Shown here: piece by piece, positions 39,719-47,701 of the stretch
Layout of the letters: every line of letters starts with the position of its first letter
Numbering within the stretch: the first letter of the stretch is position 1
NCBI GenBank assembly: GCA_964293815.1
Contig: CAXYYC010000018.1
Location: 1-47,701, forward strand
Direction of reading: 5' to 3'
Origin: CTSOIL-112 sp964293815
GTDB taxonomy: Bacteria > Pseudomonadota > Gammaproteobacteria > Burkholderiales > Burkholderiaceae
DNA length: 47,701 nucleotides
Program-made: the position numbers and the translations under genes
Notes under the pieces: model-generated
Database searches by the model: none
What the model saw: only the letters and a program-made list of their open reading frames with translations
Told to the model about the DNA's origin: nothing

Positions 39719-41643
39719 CCGAACAGACGATTCATTTATTTCCAACAGGTGCCTTGGTGGCCTTGGTGGGCAATCCGAATTGCGGCAAGACCGCGATTTT
39801 TAATGCCTTGACGGGCAGTCGTCAAAAGGTGGCGAACTACGCCGGCGTTACGGTGGAGCGCAAAGAGGGGCGCTTTACCGCGCCATCTGGACAAACCCTG
39901 CGTATTCTCGATTTGCCCGGCACCTACAGCCTATATCCGCGCTCGCCGGATGAGCAGGTGACCTGCGATGTACTGGCTGGCAAAGCACGTGGCGAGAAAC
40001 GTCCCGATTATGTGGTGTGCGTGTTGAATGCAACCAATTTGCGCCGAGGTTTGCGTCTGGTGCTGTCGGTACAGCGTTTGGGCATTCCGATGATCGTCGT
40101 GTTGAACATGAGTGATGTGGCGAAACGACGCGGCATCACGATTGATAAAGCGGTATTGAGCCGCCGCCTCGGTGTGCCCGTGGTGGAAACCGTCGGGGTG
40201 AAAAATGGTGGCGTGGGCGAATTAATAACCGTTTTGTCCGATGTGAAACAATTAACGCCACCACCCGCGCATCCGTATCATCACCATGAGCGTGGCGCAC
40301 ATGATGCGCATGCGGCCTCGCACGAGAAAGTGGGTGGGGTTTCGAGCGACGATTTGTATGATGACCAAGCGCAGGTGCGCACGATTTTGCGTGAGTTGAA
40401 TCTGGAGCAGGCCATGCCGATGACGCTCTCGGATCACATTGATCGCTGGGTCTTGCATCCATTGTTTGGTTCGATCACTTTGGCTTTGTTGCTGTTCGTG
40501 ATTTTCCAAGCGGTCTTTTCGTGGTCGGAATGGCCGATGGGCTTGATCGAAACGGCGACGAGCGCGGTGGGCGGATGGCTCGGCGATTTATTGCCCGAAG
40601 GCATCCTGCGTAGTTTTGTAGTGGATGGTTTGGTCGCGGGTGTGGGCGGGGTATTGGTGTTTTTGCCGCAAATCATTGTGCTATTTTTCTTCATTTTATT
40701 GCTGGAAGAAACGGGTTATTTACCGCGCGCGGCATTGTTGCTGGATCGCGTGATGGGCACGGTTGGTTTGTCGGGGCGCTCGTTCATTCCGCTGCTCTCC
40801 AGCTTTGCCTGTGCGATTCCGGGCATTATGGCGACGCGCACGATTGCGAATCCACGCGATCGATTGGTGACGATTTTGATTGCGCCGCTGATGACGTGTT
40901 CGGCACGTTTGCCGGTGTATGCGTTGTTGATCGGTGCGTTTATCCCTGCGCGTGAACTGGGCTGGGGGGTGAATGCGCAGGGCATCGCCTTATTCATCCT
41001 GTATTTTGCGGGGATTATCGGTGCATTTGTGGTGGCGTGGGTGTTGCAATGGTTTGGTCAAAATAAACACCGCCGTACTCTGATGATGGAGTTACCGGAC
41101 TACCATGCGCCGAGTTGGAAAAATTTATTGCTCGGTTTGTGGCAACGGGTAGAAATTTTTCTACGCAGGGTCGGTGGCATTATTTTAACCTTGACCATCA
41201 TCATGTGGTTTTTGGCTTCATTTCCAACGGCGCCGGATGGCGCGACGGGCGCGCCGATTGAGTATAGTTTTGCCGGTATCATCGGCGGTTGGCTGAATCA
41301 TGTGTTTGCACCGATTGGGTTTAATTGGCAGATCAGCGTGGCGCTGATTCCGGGCTTGGCGGCGCGTGAAGTGCTGGTCAGTGCGCTGGGCACGGTGTAT
41401 TCGATTGCGGGCGATGATGCGGGCGGTGCGCTCTCATCCATCATTGCGCAGCAGTGGTCGTTGGCTACAGCCTATTCATTACTGGCGTGGTTCGTATTTG
41501 CACCGCAGTGTTTGTCTACGATCGCTGCGATCAAGCGTGAAACCGGCGGCTGGAAAATGCCGTTGATCACGATGGGTTATTTATTTGTGTTGGCGTATTT
41601 GGCTTCGTTCATCACCTATCGCGTGGCGCTGGCGTGGCTTTAA
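39715..41643 (+). CDS. feoB: Ferrous iron transporter FeoB
   Basis: A 642-residue Fe2+ transporter. The N-terminal GTPase has G1 GNPNCGKT (19-26), G2 Thr in GVTVERKEG, G3 DLPGTYSL (66-73) and G4 NMSD (131-134), then a guanine-dissociation-inhibitor region. The membrane domain holds the two Gate motifs, with FIPLLSSFACAIPGIMATR and the related repeat PLMTCSARLPVYALLIGAF. The linker near 186-203 is unusually His-rich (HPYHHHERGAHDAHAASH). It is shorter than E. coli FeoB (773), a common betaproteobacterial form. feoC is not evident. Confidence 0.95.
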   Translation: MTEQTIHLFPTGALVALVGNPNCGKTAIFNALTGSRQKVANYAGVTVERKEGRFTAPSGQTLRILDLPGTYSLYPRSPDEQVTCDVLAGKARGEKRPDYVVCVLNATNLRRGLRLVLSVQRLGIPMIVVLNMSDVAKRRGITIDKAVLSRRLGVPVVETVGVKNGGVGELITVLSDVKQLTPPPAHPYHHHERGAHDAHAASHEKVGGVSSDDLYDDQAQVRTILRELNLEQAMPMTLSDHIDRWVLHPLFGSITLALLLFVIFQAVFSWSEWPMGLIETATSAVGGWLGDLLPEGILRSFVVDGLVAGVGGVLVFLPQIIVLFFFILLLEETGYLPRAALLLDRVMGTVGLSGRSFIPLLSSFACAIPGIMATRTIANPRDRLVTILIAPLMTCSARLPVYALLIGAFIPARELGWGVNAQGIALFILYFAGIIGAFVVAWVLQWFGQNKHRRTLMMELPDYHAPSWKNLLLGLWQRVEIFLRRVGGIILTLTIIMWFLASFPTAPDGATGAPIEYSFAGIIGGWLNHVFAPIGFNWQISVALIPGLAAREVLVSALGTVYSIAGDDAGGALSSIIAQQWSLATAYSLLAWFVFAPQCLSTIAAIKRETGGWKMPLITMGYLFVLAYLASFITYRVALAWL

Positions 41644-41797
41644 GCTGAAAAATAGTGCCATTTGTACACGCATCGGGTAACTATCCGCAGGGTTCTGACG
41701 CCGGTCATGTCTTTGACGCAGGCGAGTGTGGTAAAATAAGCGGTTAATTCGAATTGGTTTCACGCTCGTCGTGAAAGAATCCTGCAAAGTGAACGAT

Positions 41798-42286
41798 ATG
41801 CATAAAATCCGTAGAAATTTCCCCGTTTGGACGCCGCATGTGACGGTCGCCGCTGTGGTTGAGCGTCTATTTGGCGAGGAAAAGCGCTTCCTCATGGTGC
41901 GCGAAGAAACCCGCCGTGGCGTGAAAATCAATCAACCCGCAGGTCACTGGGAAGCCAACGAAAGCTTGATCGAAGCGGTTCAACGCGAAGTGCTCGAAGA
42001 ATCGGGTTATGCGTTTGAACCGAGTGCCTTGCTCGGTATTTATGTGTCGGATCGCTGGGACAAAGACATCACCTATTTGCGCTTCACCTTCATCGGCACG
42101 GTCAGTGAAAACGCCGTGACGCACGAGTTGGACGAAGGTATTATCGGCGCTGAATGGCTCACCTTTGACGAAATCATGGCAAGCGAATCCATGCACCGCA
42201 ATAAAATCGTTGCGCAATGCCTGCGTGACTATCAAGCGGGACGTCGCCTTGAATTGGGGCAACTGACCGATTTGCGAGGTGAATAA
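41798..42286 (+). CDS. nudJ: Nudix hydrolase, NudJ-like
   Basis: A 162-residue pyrophosphohydrolase with a full Nudix box at about 49-71 (GHWEANESLIEAVQREVLEESGY). It opens MHKIRRNFPVWTPHVTVAAVVE and has the NudJ-type LRFTFIGTVSE and GAEWLTFDEI. NudJ acts on nucleoside di/triphosphates and the thiamin precursor HMP-PP; the substrate here is inferred. A GTG at 41771 lies in frame but has no ribosome site. It sits three nt before mnmA, a common betaproteobacterial pairing. Confidence 0.9.
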   Translation: MHKIRRNFPVWTPHVTVAAVVERLFGEEKRFLMVREETRRGVKINQPAGHWEANESLIEAVQREVLEESGYAFEPSALLGIYVSDRWDKDITYLRFTFIGTVSENAVTHELDEGIIGAEWLTFDEIMASESMHRNKIVAQCLRDYQAGRRLELGQLTDLRGE

Positions 42287-42289
42287 ACC

Positions 42290-43396
42290 ATGAGTCAAAA
42301 GCGCGTCGTTGTCGGTATGTCAGGTGGTGTCGACTCCTCCGTCACCGCGTGGCTACTCAAACAACAAGGTTATGAAGTCATCGGTCTATTCATGAAAAAT
42401 TGGGAAGACGATGACGACTCCGAATACTGCTCCTCGCGCCAAGACTGGATAGACGCGGCCTCGGTCGCCGATACCATCGGCGTTGATATCGAAGCGGTCA
42501 ACTTTGCCGCCGAATACAAAGACCGTGTATTTGCCGAATTTCTGCGCGAATACAGCGCCGGTCGTACTCCGAATCCCGACGTGCTGTGCAACGCCGAAAT
42601 CAAATTCAAAGCATTTCTTGACCACGCGATGAGTCTCGGTGCCGAGCTGATCGCCACTGGTCACTACGCACGCGTGCGCGAAGTGAATGGCCACTATCAG
42701 CTACTCAAAGGCTTGGACGCGAGCAAGGATCAAAGCTACTTCCTACATCGCCTGAATCAAGCGCAATTGTCCAAAACCCTATTCCCGCTCGGTGAAATGC
42801 CGAAAACCCAAGTGCGTGACATCGCGCATCAACTTGGACTGTCCAACGCCGCGAAAAAAGATTCGACGGGTATTTGCTTCATCGGCGAGCGACCGTTCCG
42901 CGACTTTCTCAATCGCTACCTGCCAACGCATCCCGGCCCGATGAAAACCCTCGACGGACGCATCGTCGGTGAACACGTTGGTTTATCGTTCTACACCTAC
43001 GGTCAGCGCAAAGGCATCGGCATCGGTGGAGATAAAAAAGGCACGGGCGAACCGTGGTTCGCCGCACACAAAGACATAGAAAACAACATCCTCTACGTTG
43101 CGCAAGGACACGATCATCCCGCACTGCTGTCCACGCAGCTGCACGCCGAAGATGCCTCATGGATTGCTGGCCACGCGCCGCAGAACCTCGATATTGCCGC
43201 CAAAACCCGCTACCGTCAGAGTGACGCGCCGTGCCAACTCAGCGTGACCGACGCACAACATTTCACCCTCGAATTTCCAGAACCGCAGTGGGCGGTCACT
43301 CCCGGCCAATACGCCGTGCTGTATGACGGTGAAGTGTGCTTGGGTGGCGGTGTGATTGCCTCGGCGAATGCTGATTTAGCGCCGCTCACATCATGA
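42290..43396 (+). CDS. mnmA: tRNA-specific 2-thiouridylase MnmA
   Basis: Adds the 2-thio group to U34 of Lys, Glu and Gln tRNAs. The 368 residues have the N-type ATP pyrophosphatase P-loop SGGVDSS (11-17), GLFMKNWEDDDD, the nucleophilic C100 in NPDVLCNAEIKF, LATGHYAR-like IATGHYAR and the second catalytic C196 in DSTGICFIGERPF. The C-terminal beta domain binds tRNA. The stop overlaps the ATG of the downstream methyltransferase by four bases. Confidence 0.97.
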   Translation: MSQKRVVVGMSGGVDSSVTAWLLKQQGYEVIGLFMKNWEDDDDSEYCSSRQDWIDAASVADTIGVDIEAVNFAAEYKDRVFAEFLREYSAGRTPNPDVLCNAEIKFKAFLDHAMSLGAELIATGHYARVREVNGHYQLLKGLDASKDQSYFLHRLNQAQLSKTLFPLGEMPKTQVRDIAHQLGLSNAAKKDSTGICFIGERPFRDFLNRYLPTHPGPMKTLDGRIVGEHVGLSFYTYGQRKGIGIGGDKKGTGEPWFAAHKDIENNILYVAQGHDHPALLSTQLHAEDASWIAGHAPQNLDIAAKTRYRQSDAPCQLSVTDAQHFTLEFPEPQWAVTPGQYAVLYDGEVCLGGGVIASANADLAPLTS

Positions 43397-44067
43397 GCCA
43401 GCAAAATTTAATCAATTCTCTCTACGATGCCGGCGCGACGGACTATGAAGCGCAAGACGGTCATTCGATTGCCGCTGACGAATTCGACGCATGGACGGCG
43501 GATTTATCGGCAGTTTTTGCGTGTGCGTCGGCGCAATTGGTATCTCAAACTGCTTTGGATTTGGGCGCAGGCACGGGCGTATTTTCACGGTTTTTGGCCA
43601 AACACGGCTATGCCGTGACGGCGCTGGAACCATCGGCGGTGATGCTCGAACGCGCGCGAGTACATTGTGACAATCCCGATCTGCCACCGATGAATTTTGT
43701 CGTGGGAACGGCGGAGCAGTTGCCCGATTTGGCATTATCTGGCTTTGATTTAATCGCGGCGCGACAATCTGCATGTTATTTCGCCGATCCGATTGCTACA
43801 TTTGCGGATTTGCGCACGCGCTTGAATCCGGGCGGTCATTTGCTGATCATTGAGGGTATTTGGCCTCGCTCGGGCTGGTCGGATGAGGCTTTGGTCGATG
43901 GCTTACCCTTGGCTTGTGTGCAGACGCGCGCCACGCTGGCGTATATGCTGCGCAGCGCGGGTTTTAATCACGTTGAGGGTGATTGGCTGCATCGGGTGAA
44001 TGCGCATCATAGGCAGACCAACGGCGCGCCTGGCTCGCGCTACTTTTGGCTGGCAAGTGTGGTATAA
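43393..44067 (+). CDS. Class I SAM-dependent methyltransferase
   Basis: A 224-residue Rossmann methyltransferase with motif I ALDLGAGTGVFSRFL (about 54-68), an acidic residue in EPSAVMLERAR, FVVGTAEQLPDLAL, and LNPGGHLLIIEG. The substrate is unknown; small-molecule and tRNA roles are both possible. It is translationally coupled to mnmA (ATGA overlap), suggesting a link to tRNA or cofactor metabolism, but this is inference. Confidence 0.85.
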   Translation: MSQQNLINSLYDAGATDYEAQDGHSIAADEFDAWTADLSAVFACASAQLVSQTALDLGAGTGVFSRFLAKHGYAVTALEPSAVMLERARVHCDNPDLPPMNFVVGTAEQLPDLALSGFDLIAARQSACYFADPIATFADLRTRLNPGGHLLIIEGIWPRSGWSDEALVDGLPLACVQTRATLAYMLRSAGFNHVEGDWLHRVNAHHRQTNGAPGSRYFWLASVV

Positions 44068-44103
44068 AATCGTTTTGCCCTATCTCAAACCGATGGAGTG
44101 AAT

Positions 44104-44142
44104 ATGAGTATTCCTCTATTTCAAAATAGCGTTTGTCTTTAA
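44104..44142 (+). other. 12-codon reading frame with a ribosome site
   Basis: GGAG four bases upstream of ATG 44104 opens MSIPLFQNSVCL, then TAA. It may be the remnant of a longer gene's 5' end or chance. No terminator or leader function is visible. Confidence 0.2.
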
Positions 44143-44217
44143 TAAGCGTGTTAGACTGCCTAATATGCAATTTACGCCCATTGATCCATGTTCCATACAA
44201 TAATTCAATATTGAAAG

Positions 44218-45191
44218 ATGGCTTTGTCAACGTCAGACCGTTTATTGAGTATTTTGGCGCCTATTGTTTTAGGAATTATTCTGGCTGTCTGGGTTAGAGT
44301 TTTTTTGAAACACAAGTCCATTGATCTTGCCCAATGGTCAGAGTTTTTGGTTTTAAAGGTGCTGTTGCCGTTGTTTGTGATTGAGTCGCTGGCGCTTGTG
44401 GGCAAGCCGGCTGATTTTTTAATGGCATGTTTGATCGGTTTTGCTTTGCCTTGTGTGGTTTTGTGTGGCGGTATTTGGCTATCAGGTAAAACGCAACGAT
44501 TCTCTCCTGAGTTGGCGCTAATGAGTGCGACTTTTGGCGGTGGTAGCAGAGGTTCGGTGATTATTTTGTTGCTGGCCGCTCAGTCCGGCATGATGTATGA
44601 GTATTTGAAATGGTTTGTTTTTGTTGATTTGGGAAGTTTTTTGGCTTTGCTGACGGTACTGAGTGCTTGGGTGAGGCAAAAATATCGAATCAATGCCCCA
44701 GTTTCCCATTCAGGATTAAAGCGTTTGCGGCAGTTTTTGAGCAATTATGCGGTCATTACCCTGTTGATTGTTGGCGTTTACTTCGCGATTAAAGACCGCG
44801 TTCCGGTGCTGGCGCAAATATTGCAGGGTACGCAAACGGAGCGCAAGTGGTTGTTTTCTTTATTGGCTTTTTTGCGCTGTCGCTGCGATTCCAAGCGGTT
44901 AAATGGTCAGAATTGGTTTACGATGTGCTTGGATTATTTACTGTGCGGCTGTTGGCGGTATTGCTGGTGTTGTCGGTTGGCGTGTGGTGGGTTGGTTTAT
45001 CCCATCCTGTTTGGCTGGTCTTTGTGATTTTGGCGGCAATGCCCCCCAGTTCTTTGGTACCCGCCTTGGTGGCGCAGGCTGGGGCGGATGCACCACGTTT
45101 GCGGTATGTGAACGCCTTTTCGGGCATGATGAACGGGGTTTATTTCTTATGGGTTGGTTTGGCCATCATCGCTTCTGGTTTTTTACGTTAG
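44218..45191 (+). pseudogene. AEC-family (auxin efflux carrier-like) transporter, frameshifted
   Basis: Two overlapping frames together make one membrane transporter. 44218 onward gives MALSTSDRLLSILAPIVLG with helices and LMSATFGGGSRGSVIILL; its true part ends near 44845 and then runs off frame into a Cys/Trp-rich tail stopping at 45027. The continuation lies in the -1 frame from about 44815 to 45191: FFIGFFALSLRFQAVKW, then LLAVLLVLSVG and AMPPSSLVPALVAQAGADA. A heptamer-like T TTT TTG (44870-44876) lies inside the overlap and could allow programmed -1 slippage, so it may be a pseudogene, a recoded gene or a sequencing error. The full length (about 320 residues) would be normal for the family. 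Confidence 0.75.
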
Positions 45192-45260
45192 ACATTTTCT
45201 TTTCATCATTTTGATGGTCAATCGGGCACAGGCTCGTTTAAAATAGCGCATATTTGACAG

Positions 45261-45290
45261 ACACTCGGGGTATTTCTGCGAGTGTTTTTT
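45261..45290 (+). terminator. Terminator-like hairpin just before rep
   Basis: ACACTCG (45261-45267) pairs with CGAGTGT (45279-45285), followed by six Ts. It sits only ten nt before the rep ATG (45300), so it ends upstream transcription and may also act on rep's own leader. A TTGACA at 45254-45259 touches the 5' arm. Confidence 0.75.
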
Positions 45291-45299
45291 ATTGGACTT

Positions 45300-47345
45300 A
45301 TGAGTACGAAAACTAAAAATTCTCTCAACCCCCAACAGCAGGCCGCCGTAGATTATATGGGTGGGCCGTGTTTGGTATTGGCCGGTGCGGGCAGTGGCAA
45401 GACGGGCGTGATCACGCGCAAAATCGCGCATCTGATTCAAAGCTGTGGTTATGAGGCCAAGCATATTTTGGCGGTGACGTTCACCAATAAGGCGGCGAAG
45501 GAGATGGCCGAGCGCGTGGGTAAACTGCTCGGCGGTGCAGACAGCGGCGCGACAAAAAATTTGAATATCTCGACGTTTCACTCATTCGGGGTGAAATTTC
45601 TGCGCGCCGAGGGCAAGCATTTGGGGCTGAAAGAGAAATTCTCGATTCTGGATGCGGATGATTGCTTTTCGATTTTGCAAGAATTGTGCGCGACGACGGA
45701 CAAAGGGCTGATTAAGCTGATGCAGAGCACAATTTCGCTGTGGAAAAATGCGCTGATTTCGCCTGAACAGGCGCTGGCTGTGGCGAAAGATCAGAATGAG
45801 CTGCAAATTGCGCGGGTGTATTTGAATTACAACGCGACGATACAGGCGTATCAAGCGGTGGATTTTGATGATTTGATTCGTTTGCCGGTTGAGTTATTGC
45901 GCGAAAATGATGAGGTGCGTGACCGTTGGCAAGCGAAGATTCGCTATATTTTGGTCGATGAATATCAGGATACGAATGCGTGCCAATACGCGTTGATTAA
46001 GCTGCTCACTGGCGCGCGCGGGATGTTCACGGCGGTGGGTGACGACGATCAGGCGATTTATGCGTGGCGCGGCGCGACATTGGATAATTTGAAGCTGCTG
46101 CAAACGGATTTTCCGCAGATTAAGGTCATTAAATTGGAGCAGAATTATCGTTCCACCGAGCGGATTTTGAACGCGGCCAACGCGGTGATTGCGAATAATC
46201 CGAAATTGTTTGAGAAAAAACTCTGGTCCGAGCACGGTGAAGGCGAAGCGATACGCGTGATCCCGATGGAGAATGAGGAAATCGAAGCGCAAAATGTGCT
46301 CATGCGTTTGCAAGCGCATAAAATCTCGCATCACGCAAAATTCTCCGACTACGCGATTTTGTACCGAGGCAATCATCAAGCGCGCGTATTCGAACAATTT
46401 TTGCGCAAGGAGCGTATTCCCTACGTCATGTCGGGTGGACAATCGTTCTTCGATCGTGCTGAGATTCGTGATTTGATGGCGTATTTTCGCCTGATGAATA
46501 ATGTCAAAGACGATCCGGCGTTCATTCGTGCTGTGACCACGCCCAAGCGCGGCGTGGGCGCGGCGACGCTGGAATTGCTCGGGAATTATGCGGGTGAGCG
46601 CAATACCTCGTTGTTCGAAGCGCTGTTTGAGCTGGGCTTTGCCAATCGCGCGACACCGCGGCAGTTAGAGCCGCTGACGCAGTTTGGCGAGCTGATTAAC
46701 GAATTTGAAGCGCGTGCGGAGCAAACCAAGGGCGAAGATGCTGGTGCGTTGCTCGATGAATTGCTGAAAACCATCGCGTATGAGCGCTATTTATACGATC
46801 ACTTTGACGAACGCCAAGCGCAAAATAAATGGAGCAACGTCACCGATTTTGTTGGCTGGGTCAAGCGCCGCGTGACCGAAGACGATCTGTCGCTCGCTGC
46901 CGTGATTCAATCGATGGTGATTATGAGCATGATGGATAAAAACGAAGGCGAGGACAACGCTGTGCGGCTGTCCACGCTGCATGCGTCCAAGGGCTTGGAA
47001 TACCCGCACGTTTTTTTGGTCGGTGTCGAAGAAGGTTTGCTGCCGCACATGTCGCGTGACGAATTGCTCGAAGACCCCATGCGGATTGAGGAAGAGCGAC
47101 GCCTGATGTACGTCGGTATCACGCGCGCACGGCTGAGTTTGCACATCACTTGGTGTCAAAAACGCCGCCGTGGACGCGATTTTGAAAATCGCCAAGCCTC
47201 GCGTTTCATTAAGGAAATGCAGCACGGCACGCACGAACACGATGCACACCACGCCAAGCCGCAGATGACGCCGAAACAACGGATTGAAATGCTCAAAAAT
47301 ATGCTGGCCAAGCAAGCGGGGCAACAGGATATTTTCCCCGAGTAG
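45300..47345 (+). CDS. rep: ATP-dependent DNA helicase Rep (UvrD family)
   Basis: A superfamily 1A 3'-5' helicase that clears roadblocks ahead of forks. The 681-residue length fits Rep. Motifs in order: Q motif LNPQQQAAVDY, Walker A AGAGSGKT (28-35), Ia TFTNKAAKEM, II VDEYQDTNACQY, III VGDDDQAIYAWRGA, IV LEQNYRST, V STLHASKGLEYPHVFLVG and VI EERRLMYVGITRAR. HASKGLEYPHVFLVGVEEGLLPH is Rep-like rather than UvrD-like. I start at ATG 45300; an in-frame GTG at 45282 would lie in the hairpin. Confidence 0.95.
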   Translation: MSTKTKNSLNPQQQAAVDYMGGPCLVLAGAGSGKTGVITRKIAHLIQSCGYEAKHILAVTFTNKAAKEMAERVGKLLGGADSGATKNLNISTFHSFGVKFLRAEGKHLGLKEKFSILDADDCFSILQELCATTDKGLIKLMQSTISLWKNALISPEQALAVAKDQNELQIARVYLNYNATIQAYQAVDFDDLIRLPVELLRENDEVRDRWQAKIRYILVDEYQDTNACQYALIKLLTGARGMFTAVGDDDQAIYAWRGATLDNLKLLQTDFPQIKVIKLEQNYRSTERILNAANAVIANNPKLFEKKLWSEHGEGEAIRVIPMENEEIEAQNVLMRLQAHKISHHAKFSDYAILYRGNHQARVFEQFLRKERIPYVMSGGQSFFDRAEIRDLMAYFRLMNNVKDDPAFIRAVTTPKRGVGAATLELLGNYAGERNTSLFEALFELGFANRATPRQLEPLTQFGELINEFEARAEQTKGEDAGALLDELLKTIAYERYLYDHFDERQAQNKWSNVTDFVGWVKRRVTEDDLSLAAVIQSMVIMSMMDKNEGEDNAVRLSTLHASKGLEYPHVFLVGVEEGLLPHMSRDELLEDPMRIEEERRLMYVGITRARLSLHITWCQKRRRGRDFENRQASRFIKEMQHGTHEHDAHHAKPQMTPKQRIEMLKNMLAKQAGQQDIFPE

Positions 47346-47533
47346 GGAATGCGCCAAAGCGGAGGTGGATCAAAAACGGGAAGCTTTGGCTTCCCGTCTG
47401 ATTACTGACAAACCTCTGGTTTTGAATCTCCGTACAAAATCTAAGAAAAAGATCGTCATACCCGAATGATTTTAGCGGGAATCCAGATTGCCCTTCTATT
47501 TTTGTGGGCGTCGCCCACGCTACTCCAGATACA

Positions 47534-47560
47534 TTTCCAAGCTGGAGCGTGGGAACGAGA
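47534..47560. repeat. Dispersed repeat, copy 2 (TTTCCA-GCTGGAGCGT...)
   Basis: Shares TTTCCA, GCTGGAGCGT and CGAG with the copy at 6360-6395, with a few differing bases. Extragenic palindromes of this wording (TCCAGCTTGGAA / GGAGCGTGGGAACG) recur in many genomes. Confidence 0.6.
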
Positions 47561-47610
47561 GAATGCGAGACATCATATCCACGAAGTTGAGCCGACGTCG
47601 CTGTAATGCT

Positions 47611-47699
47611 AATGAACGCTGTCGTTCGATTGGGCGGTTTGCTGTTTGAGCGTTTGGGACAAACGCGAGTTTCAAACCGCCCTTATATCAGCGTTCATT
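47611..47699. repeat. Three-tier nested inverted repeat
   Basis: Outer arms AATGAACGCTG (47611-47621) and CAGCGTTCATT (47689-47699); middle arms GGGCGGTTTG (47632-47641) and CAAACCGCCC (47673-47682); inner arms GCGTTTG (47650-47656) and CAAACGC (47660-47666). All three are perfect and nest to give one 89-nt structure. It could be a REP/MITE-type element, a structured RNA or a terminator-like unit cut off by the window edge. Confidence 0.8.
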
Positions 47700-47701
47700 G
47701 G

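Larger units (their letters stand above)
47346..47701. other. Gene-free tail packed with palindromic repeats
   Basis: No coding sequence is supported. From left to right: hairpin ACGGGAAGC/GCTTCCCGT (47376-47384 with 47389-47397) with no T-tract, probably the rep 3' end; a degenerate CGTCATACCCG...CGGGAATCCAG repeat (about 47455-47487); the palindrome GTGGGCG-T-CGCCCAC (about 47503-47517); copy 2 of the GCTGGAGCGT repeat (47534-47560); and the nested inverted repeat at 47611-47699. Confidence 0.7.

Overview
The window reads as a chromosomal segment of a moderate-GC betaproteobacterium, most likely Burkholderiales-like; the genus cannot be fixed from the sequence alone. Support comes from the order tRNA-Val / thrS / infC / rpmI / rplT / pheS / pheT / ihfA / merR-type regulator, the hupB / tRNA-Val / tRNA-Asp / ppiD arrangement, the rpmG-rpmB-radC // fkpB-ispH block, an etfBA plus long acyl-CoA dehydrogenase cluster and a livJHMGF operon. 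Nearly everything is housekeeping. I see no prophage, transposase, CRISPR array or plasmid gene.

Layout. (1) 1-11.1 kb: translation genes, meaning a truncated tRNA-Val(GAC), a threonine-rich leader peptide with an attenuator, thrS, infC (AUC start), rpmI-rplT, pheS and pheT, then ihfA, a MerR-type regulator and a HAD phosphatase. pheS and pheT are separated by 1.66 kb holding a palindromic repeat, an AT-rich membrane protein gene of unknown function and a PaiB-like FMN-binding protein. (2) 11.1-17.3 kb: etfBA, acyl-CoA dehydrogenase, a lone FrmR-type repressor and argH. (3) 17.3-22.9 kb: hupB, a tRNA-Val/tRNA-Asp pair present as two identical 190-nt copies, a PpiD homologue apparently without its parvulin domain, an ABC-F ATPase and LD-carboxypeptidase. 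(4) 22.9-31.7 kb: lytic transglycosylase, rpmG-rpmB, radC, fkpB-ispH, a DOMON-like protein with a NamZ-like muramidase, a quinone-oxidoreductase-like enzyme, ogt, and a TerC/Alx membrane protein behind a yybP-ykoY (Mn2+) riboswitch and a coupled upstream ORF. (5) 31.8-41.6 kb: xerD, a DedA protein, livJHMGF and feoAB with a Fur-box-like site. (6) 41.7-47.7 kb: a Nudix hydrolase, mnmA, a methyltransferase, a frameshifted AEC transporter, a Rep-type helicase, and a gene-free tail packed with palindromic repeats.

How the parts work together. The left third is translation machinery with layered cis-regulation: a thrS attenuator sensing threonine supply, IF3 autocontrol through a rare start codon, and structured ribosomal-protein leaders. 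ETF and the acyl-CoA dehydrogenase pass electrons from acyl-CoA oxidation to the quinone pool, and LivJHMGF imports branched-chain amino acids whose breakdown could feed that route. Metal handling appears in feoAB (iron) and in the riboswitch-controlled TerC protein (manganese).

Most notable points: the complete threonine attenuation module before thrS, the split pheS/pheT pair, the riboswitch plus overlapping uORF before terC, the PpiD homologue missing its catalytic domain, the exact tRNA-pair duplication, and the three-tier nested inverted repeat at the right edge.
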